A stretch of DNA of 53,426 bases from Streptomyces roseus (lineage in GTDB: Bacteria; Actinomycetota; Actinomycetes; Streptomycetales; Streptomycetaceae), in assembly GCF_001044425.1 (NCBI RefSeq), contig NZ_LFML01000068.1, positions 1 to 53,426 of the forward strand, read 5' to 3'. This document shows positions 48,975 through 53,426 of this stretch, piece by piece. The notes beneath the pieces are model-generated. The model was given only the letters and a program-made list of their open reading frames with translations, made no database searches and had not been told where the DNA came from. A program made the translations under genes and the position numbers. Position 1 is the first letter of the stretch; the number at the start of each line of letters is the position of its first letter.

Positions 48975-49979
48975 GTGACGAGTCCCACCTCCGCCCAGCC
49001 CGCACCACACGCCGCCGCCCCCGATCCGGCGGCGGGCCTGACCGTGGCCGTCGACATCGGCGGTACGAAGATCGCCGGGGCGCTGGTGCACCCCGACGGC
49101 ACGATGACGGCCACCACCCGCCGGCCGACGCCGCGCGGAGCGGACGGCGACGGGGTCTTCGCCGCCGTCGCCGAGGTCGTCGCCGAGCTCGCGGGCTCCC
49201 CGCTGTGGTCCGCGGCGGTCCGCTGCGGCATCGGCAGCGCGGGCCCCGTGGACACCTCGCGCGGCACGGTGAGCCCGGTGAACATCGGGGCCTGGCGGGG
49301 CTTCCCGGTGCAGGCCCGCATCGAGGCCGAACTGGCCCGGCACGGAGCGGCCCTGCCGACCGTACTCGCTGGTGACGGCGTCGCGATGACCGCCGCCGAG
49401 CACTGGCTGGGCGCGGCCCGGGGCCATGCGAACGCCCTGTGCATGGTGGTCTCCACCGGGGTGGGCGGCGGACTGATCCTGAACGACCGGCTCCACCCGG
49501 GTCCCACGGGCAACGCGGGCCACATCGGGCACATCAGCGTGGCATTCGACGGTGAGCCGTGCGTCTGCGGGAGCCGCGGCTGCGTGGAGTCCATCGCCTC
49601 CGGTACCGCCATCGCCCGCTGGGCCCGGGCCCAGGGCTGGACCCCGGCGGATCCGCACGGGGACGCTTCAGCGGCGGGCGTGGCCGCGGCCGCCGAGGCC
49701 GGGGAGCCGGTCGCCGTGGCCGCCTTCGACCGGGCGGGGCGGGCGCTCGCCGCGGCGATCGCGGCCACCGCGACGCTCGTGGAGACGGACATCGCGGTCA
49801 TCGGCGGGGGCGTCGCCACGTCGGGGGACACGCTGTTCGCGCCGATCCGCGCCCACTTGGCCGACTACGCCACGCTCTCGTTCGTGCGCGGCCTGCGGGT
49901 GGTCCCGGCGGCCCTGGGGACGCACGCGGGGCTGATCGGGGCGGCCGCGGCCGCGGCGATGCTGCTGCCGGGCACCTGA
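48975..49979 (+). CDS. ROK family sugar kinase
   Basis: 334 residues. ATP-binding motif AVDIGGTKIAGA (~25-36), catalytic Asp in LAGDGVAMTAAEHWLG, ROK signature GNAGHIGH and zinc-binding CVCGSRGCVES are all present. The N-terminal ~20 residues are a flexible Ala/Pro tail. ROK kinases phosphorylate glucose, GlcNAc, ManNAc or mannose; next to N-glycan glycosidases, mannose or GlcNAc is the natural suggestion. It follows the LacI gene by 27 nt and is probably co-transcribed. Confidence 0.9.
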   Translation: MTSPTSAQPAPHAAAPDPAAGLTVAVDIGGTKIAGALVHPDGTMTATTRRPTPRGADGDGVFAAVAEVVAELAGSPLWSAAVRCGIGSAGPVDTSRGTVSPVNIGAWRGFPVQARIEAELARHGAALPTVLAGDGVAMTAAEHWLGAARGHANALCMVVSTGVGGGLILNDRLHPGPTGNAGHIGHISVAFDGEPCVCGSRGCVESIASGTAIARWARAQGWTPADPHGDASAAGVAAAAEAGEPVAVAAFDRAGRALAAAIAATATLVETDIAVIGGGVATSGDTLFAPIRAHLADYATLSFVRGLRVVPAALGTHAGLIGAAAAAAMLLPGT

Positions 49980-49992
49980 CCGGGGACATCCC

Positions 49993-50988
49993 TCAGGGCT
50001 TGACCGAGCGGTAGTAGCGCTGGGCGCCCTCGTGCAGGTCCAGCGGGTCCGTGTAGATCGCCGTGCGCAGGTCCACCAGCTGCGCGGCGTGCACCTCGTG
50101 CCCGATGCTGTCGCGGCTGAAGATCACCGTGCGCGTGAACCGCTCGGTCAGCTCCGGGTCCGTCTCCTCGGTGGTGACCAGCAGGTTCGGCACGGCCAGG
50201 GTGGCCACCGACGAGGTGTTGCGGGCCCGCGCGTACGCGTCCTGCGGCATCACCGCCGCCCGGTAGTACCGCGCCGGGGTCCCGCTCGCCTGGAGCGAGG
50301 GCACCAGGTCGCCGAGCTGCACGAGCCGGATCTCGTACCGGTCCGCCAGATCGCGCACCGCCTGCGTCGGCAGTCCGCCGGACCAGAAGAACGCGTCGAT
50401 CCGGCCGGCCTCCAGCTCCGCCGGCATGGTGTCGATGCCTATCGACACAGGGGTGATGTCCCGCGCGGGGTCCAGCTTGGCGGCCCTCAGCAGCCGCTCC
50501 GAGATCAGCCGCACCCCGGATCCCGGCTGGCCGATCGCGACCCGCTTGCCCTTCAGGTCCCGCGCCGACTGCACGCCCGACCCGGCCGGGACCACGAGCT
50601 GGACGTAGTCGTCGTAGAGGCGGGCCACACCGCGCAGCCGCTCCGCGCCCGGCTTCCCGTCCGCCCGGTACTTGGAGACGGCGTCCGCGGTGGCGATCGT
50701 GAAATCGGCCTTCCCGGTGGCCACCCGCTGGAGGTTCTCCTGCGAGCCCTCGCTGGGCTGCAGCCGCACCTTCACGCCGGGCATGTCCTGGGCGAGGGCC
50801 TGCTCCAGCAACTGGCCGTAGCGGTGGTAGACGCCGGTGCGGACCCCCGTGCTGAAGGTCAGCTCGCCCCTCAGCTCCGGCTCCCCGAAGGGCCTGAGCC
50901 ACCAGGCGAGCAGCCCGAGCACCGCCAGTACGGCCACCAGCCCCCACAGGGCGGTGCGCCTGCGGATGCGGGGCGGTACGTGAGCCAT
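49993..50988 (-). CDS. TAXI family TRAP-type solute-binding protein (membrane-anchored)
   Basis: 331 residues with an uncleaved or signal-anchor hydrophobic segment at ~13-31 and no lipobox Cys. The binding fold is of the TAXI class: TFSTGVRTGVYHRYGQLLEQAL, LRGVARLYDDYVQLVV, DLKGKRVAIGQPGSGVR (each read in parts). TAXI proteins feed TRAP transporters; no DctQM-type permease lies in this window, so this one is orphaned. CAGGAT lies 6 nt before the ATG. Confidence 0.85.
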   Translation of the reverse strand: MAHVPPRIRRRTALWGLVAVLAVLGLLAWWLRPFGEPELRGELTFSTGVRTGVYHRYGQLLEQALAQDMPGVKVRLQPSEGSQENLQRVATGKADFTIATADAVSKYRADGKPGAERLRGVARLYDDYVQLVVPAGSGVQSARDLKGKRVAIGQPGSGVRLISERLLRAAKLDPARDITPVSIGIDTMPAELEAGRIDAFFWSGGLPTQAVRDLADRYEIRLVQLGDLVPSLQASGTPARYYRAAVMPQDAYARARNTSSVATLAVPNLLVTTEETDPELTERFTRTVIFSRDSIGHEVHAAQLVDLRTAIYTDPLDLHEGAQRYYRSVKP

Positions 50989-50994
50989 GCCGCG

Positions 50995-51000
50995 ATCCTG
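50995..51000 (-). promoter_or_regulatory. Putative -10 (CAGGAT) for leaderless TAXI-protein mRNA
   Basis: CAGGAT lies 6 nt before ATG 50988 on the minus strand, the same box and spacing as lhr. Confidence 0.45.
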
Positions 51001-51069
51001 CCACCGGGCGGGGGCCGGTGTCACGGCCCGCCCGCGACCAGGGGGGCCGGAGGGGTTCCGGGCACCGCC

Positions 51070-51075
51070 TACCCT
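51070..51075 (+). promoter_or_regulatory. Putative -10 (TACCCT) for leaderless miaB mRNA
   Basis: TACCCT lies 6 nt before ATG 51082; no Shine-Dalgarno sequence is present. Confidence 0.55.
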
Positions 51076-51081
51076 TGTCGT

Positions 51082-52608
51082 ATGACCAGCAGCAGCGACC
51101 GGAGCACGGCAGTGGACGTCAAGGGAACATACGAGGTGCGCACCTACGGGTGCCAGATGAACGTGCACGACTCCGAGCGGCTGTCCGGTCTGCTGGAGGG
51201 CGCGGGCTACACGCGGGCGCCCGAGGGGTCCGACGGTGACGCCGACGTCGTGGTGTTCAACACCTGCGCCGTGCGGGAGAACGCCGACAACAAGCTGTAC
51301 GGCAACCTCGGCCGGCTCGCCCCGATGAAGACGAAGCGCCCCGGCATGCAGATCGCCGTCGGCGGCTGCCTCGCCCAGAAGGACCGGGACACGATCGTCA
51401 AGCGGGCCCCCTGGGTCGATGTGGTCTTCGGCACGCACAACATCGGCAAGCTGCCGGTCCTGCTGGAGCGCGCCCGCGTCCGGGAAGAGGCGCAGGTCGA
51501 GATCGCCGAGTCGCTGGAGGCGTTCCCCTCCACGCTGCCGACCCGGCGCGAGTCCGCGTACGCCGCGTGGGTCTCCATCTCCGTCGGCTGCAACAACACC
51601 TGCACCTTCTGCATCGTCCCGGCCCTGCGCGGCAAGGAGGAGGACCGCCGGCCCGGCGACATCCTCGCCGAGGTGGAGGCGCTGGTCGCCGAGGGCGTAT
51701 CCGAGATCACCCTGCTCGGCCAGAACGTGAACGCGTACGGGTCCGACCTGGGCGACCGCGAGGCCTTCAGCAAGCTGCTGCGCGCCTGCGGTCAGATCGA
51801 GGGGCTGGAGCGGGTCCGCTTCACCTCCCCGCACCCCCGGGACTTCACGGACGACGTCATCGCGGCGATGGCCGAGACGCCCAACGTGATGCCGCAGCTG
51901 CACATGCCGATGCAGTCCGGTTCGGACACCATCCTGCGCGCGATGCGCCGCTCGTACCGCCAGGAGCGCTTCCTCGGCATCATCGAGAAGGTCCGCGCCG
52001 CGATTCCGCACGCCGCGATCTCCACCGACATCATCGTGGGCTTCCCCGGCGAGACGGAGGAGGACTTCGAGCAGACCATGCACGCCGTCCGCGAGGCCCG
52101 CTTCGCCAACGCCTTCACCTTCCAGTACTCCAAGCGCCCCGGCACGCCGGCGGCCGACATGGAGGGGCAGATCCCCAAGGAGGTCGTCCAGGAGCGGTAC
52201 ATGCGCCTGGTCGCCCTCCAGGAGGAGATCTCCTGGGAGGAGAACAAGAAGCAGGTCGGCCGGACGCTGGAGGTCATGGTCGCCGAGGGCGAGGGCCGCA
52301 AGGACGGTGCGACGCACCGGCTGTCCGGGCGGGCGCCCGACAACCGCCTGGTGCACTTCACGAAGCCGGCGGACGAGGTCCGTCCCGGCGACGTGGTGAC
52401 CGTGGACATCACGTACGCCGCCCCGCACCACCTCCTGGCGGAGGGCCCGACCCTGTCCGTGCGCCGCACCCGCGCGGGCGACGCCTGGGAGAAGCGCAAC
52501 GCGGCCCCGGCGCAGCCGCAGGGCGTCATGCTGGGCATCCCCACCCTGGGCGTCCCGGCCCCGCTCCCCGAGGCGGCCGCGGGCTGCGCGCTGCCCGCGT
52601 CTTCCTGA
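51082..52608 (+). CDS. miaB: tRNA-2-methylthio-N6-dimethylallyladenosine synthase MiaB
   Basis: 508 residues. The MTTase domain has cysteines in RTYGCQMNVHDSE, VFNTCAVRENADNK and VGGCLAQ. The radical-SAM motif is CNNTCTFC (~residue 173-180). A TRAM domain spans ~375-455. The YGCQMN signature separates MiaB from RimO, which is also in this window. It adds the methylthio group to i6A37 in tRNAs reading UNN codons. The last ~45 residues are a nonconserved Ala/Pro tail. Confidence 0.96.
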   Translation: MTSSSDRSTAVDVKGTYEVRTYGCQMNVHDSERLSGLLEGAGYTRAPEGSDGDADVVVFNTCAVRENADNKLYGNLGRLAPMKTKRPGMQIAVGGCLAQKDRDTIVKRAPWVDVVFGTHNIGKLPVLLERARVREEAQVEIAESLEAFPSTLPTRRESAYAAWVSISVGCNNTCTFCIVPALRGKEEDRRPGDILAEVEALVAEGVSEITLLGQNVNAYGSDLGDREAFSKLLRACGQIEGLERVRFTSPHPRDFTDDVIAAMAETPNVMPQLHMPMQSGSDTILRAMRRSYRQERFLGIIEKVRAAIPHAAISTDIIVGFPGETEEDFEQTMHAVREARFANAFTFQYSKRPGTPAADMEGQIPKEVVQERYMRLVALQEEISWEENKKQVGRTLEVMVAEGEGRKDGATHRLSGRAPDNRLVHFTKPADEVRPGDVVTVDITYAAPHHLLAEGPTLSVRRTRAGDAWEKRNAAPAQPQGVMLGIPTLGVPAPLPEAAAGCALPASS

Positions 52609-52645
52609 CGGGCCGGCAGGGACCCCGCCCGCGGGGTGCGGGGGC

Positions 52646-52651
52646 TAGGGT
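52646..52651 (+). promoter_or_regulatory. Putative -10 (TAGGGT) for leaderless LigB-like mRNA
   Basis: TAGGGT lies 6 nt before ATG 52658. Confidence 0.5.
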
Positions 52652-52657
52652 CGGATC

Positions 52658-53365
52658 ATGCTTGTAGCCGCCGCCGTGTGTCCCGCCCCGCCCCTGCTCG
52701 TGCCCGAGGTCGCCGCGGGCGCCGCCCCCGAGCTTGCGGACGCCCGTACCGCCTGCTCGGACGCGCTCGCGGTGCTCGCCGCCTCGCGACCCGACCTGCT
52801 CGTCGTCGTCGGTGCCGCCGACGAGGACCACCGCGGGCCCTATCCCCAGGGGTCCCGCGGCAGCTTCCACGGCTTCGGCGTCGAGGCCGGCGTACAGCTC
52901 GGGGACGGCGAGGAGGGGCCGCGCCTGCTGCCGCCGTCCCTGGCCGTCGGCGCCTGGCTGCTGCGGCACGCCCGCTGGGGCGCCTCCCCCGTCGAGGGCC
53001 TCGGGGTGGGGGAGCCCCTCGAAGCCGCGCGGTGCCTGGAGGCCGGCCGGGGGCTCGCCGCGCGCGAGGAGCGCGTCGCGCTCCTCGTCATGGGCGACGG
53101 CAGCGCCTGCCGCACGCTGAAGGCCCCCGGTTACCTCGACGACCGCGCCGTCGCCTTCGACGCCGCGGCGGGCCGCGCGCTGGGCGCCGCCGACGTGGCC
53201 GCGCTCGCCGCCCTCGACACCGAGCTCGCGTACGAGCTCAAGGCCGCCGGCCGGGCGCCCTGGCAGGTGCTGGCCGGGGCCGCCGAGGGGGCGGGGCTCG
53301 ACGGGCGGCTGCTGTACGAGGACGCCCCGTACGGGGTCGGCTACTTCGTGGCCGCCTGGTCCTGA
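52658..53365 (+). CDS. Class III extradiol dioxygenase-like (LigB fold) protein, probably degenerate
   Basis: 235 residues. The layout AAAVCPAPPLLVPEVAAG, DLLVVVGAADEDHRGP, LLVMGDGSACRTLKAPGY and GVGYFVAAW resembles the LigB-like extradiol dioxygenase fold. In true members the N-terminal CPHPP-type region gives a metal-binding His; here it reads CPAPP, so iron binding is doubtful. The gene sits between miaB and, in other Streptomyces, miaA, so a role linked to tRNA modification or a structural role are both open. Confidence 0.75.
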   Translation: MLVAAAVCPAPPLLVPEVAAGAAPELADARTACSDALAVLAASRPDLLVVVGAADEDHRGPYPQGSRGSFHGFGVEAGVQLGDGEEGPRLLPPSLAVGAWLLRHARWGASPVEGLGVGEPLEAARCLEAGRGLAAREERVALLVMGDGSACRTLKAPGYLDDRAVAFDAAAGRALGAADVAALAALDTELAYELKAAGRAPWQVLAGAAEGAGLDGRLLYEDAPYGVGYFVAAWS

Positions 53366-53426
53366 CGGCGGGACCCCGGGCGAACCATCGGCGGGTCCGT
53401 CGGCGGGCCCCCCGGCGGGCACGGGG
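53366..53426 (+). other. Window end, no gene seen
   Basis: Sixty-one bases of GC-rich sequence with CGGCGGG repeats after the LigB-like gene. By synteny miaA would be expected to begin just beyond, but no start is inside the window. Confidence 0.5.

Overview
The window is a GC-rich actinobacterial chromosome segment, almost certainly from a Streptomyces. Codon third positions are nearly all G or C, GTG starts are frequent, and the gene order ftsK / rodZ-like / rimO / pgsA / cinA / clgR / nei-lhr / recA-recX / gluABCD / miaB is, from memory, the Streptomyces coelicolor SCO5747-SCO5788 neighbourhood. No CRISPR array, phage, insertion sequence or integrase was seen, and no intergenic gap exceeds 300 bases.

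Layout. Positions 1-204 hold the 3' end of a 5S rRNA, a tRNA-Thr(GGT) and a strong terminator. Positions 297-10130 carry an HdeD-like membrane protein and the osmotic-stress locus osaC / osaA / osaB: an RsbW-SpoIIE type multidomain phosphatase, a hybrid kinase with about ten 92-residue HAMP repeats, and a stand-alone receiver protein. Positions 10274-17555 are the ftsK, rodZ-like, rimO-pgsA-cinA and clgR genes. Positions 17737-25300 hold a small membrane protein, an SDR, an Nei-type glycosylase, a lipoprotein and the giant helicase Lhr. Positions 25381-29968 hold an AraC regulator, the azlCD amino-acid exporter, an alpha/alpha-barrel protein, a DUF3046 protein and an AI-2E family permease. Positions 29916-32661 hold a ClpN-HTH protein facing recA-recX.

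After an orphan FtsX-type permease (32810-35380) comes a sulfur module on the minus strand: a Cys-rich leader peptide, cysteine dioxygenase and rhodanese. A FAD monooxygenase, the glutamate importer gluABCD and its divergent two-component system gluR-gluK follow (36587-44161). Positions 44195-49979 look like an accessory carbohydrate module: a Tat-secreted GH85 endo-beta-N-acetylglucosaminidase, a cytoplasmic GH5-type beta-mannosidase candidate, a LacI regulator with operator-like palindromes, and a ROK sugar kinase. I read it as a small N-glycan utilisation locus. The window ends with an orphan TAXI binding protein, miaB and a LigB-like protein.

Points that deserve most attention are the cysteine leader/attenuator (36406-36590), the N-glycan module (44195-49979), the palindromes overlapping the -35 and -10 of the ClpN-HTH gene (30686-30726), the triple control signals in front of recA (30752-30839), and a recurrent TANNNT-N6/7-start arrangement marking at least fourteen probably leaderless genes. 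Gene names and family assignments rest on recalled family knowledge and visible motifs; no database search was run.
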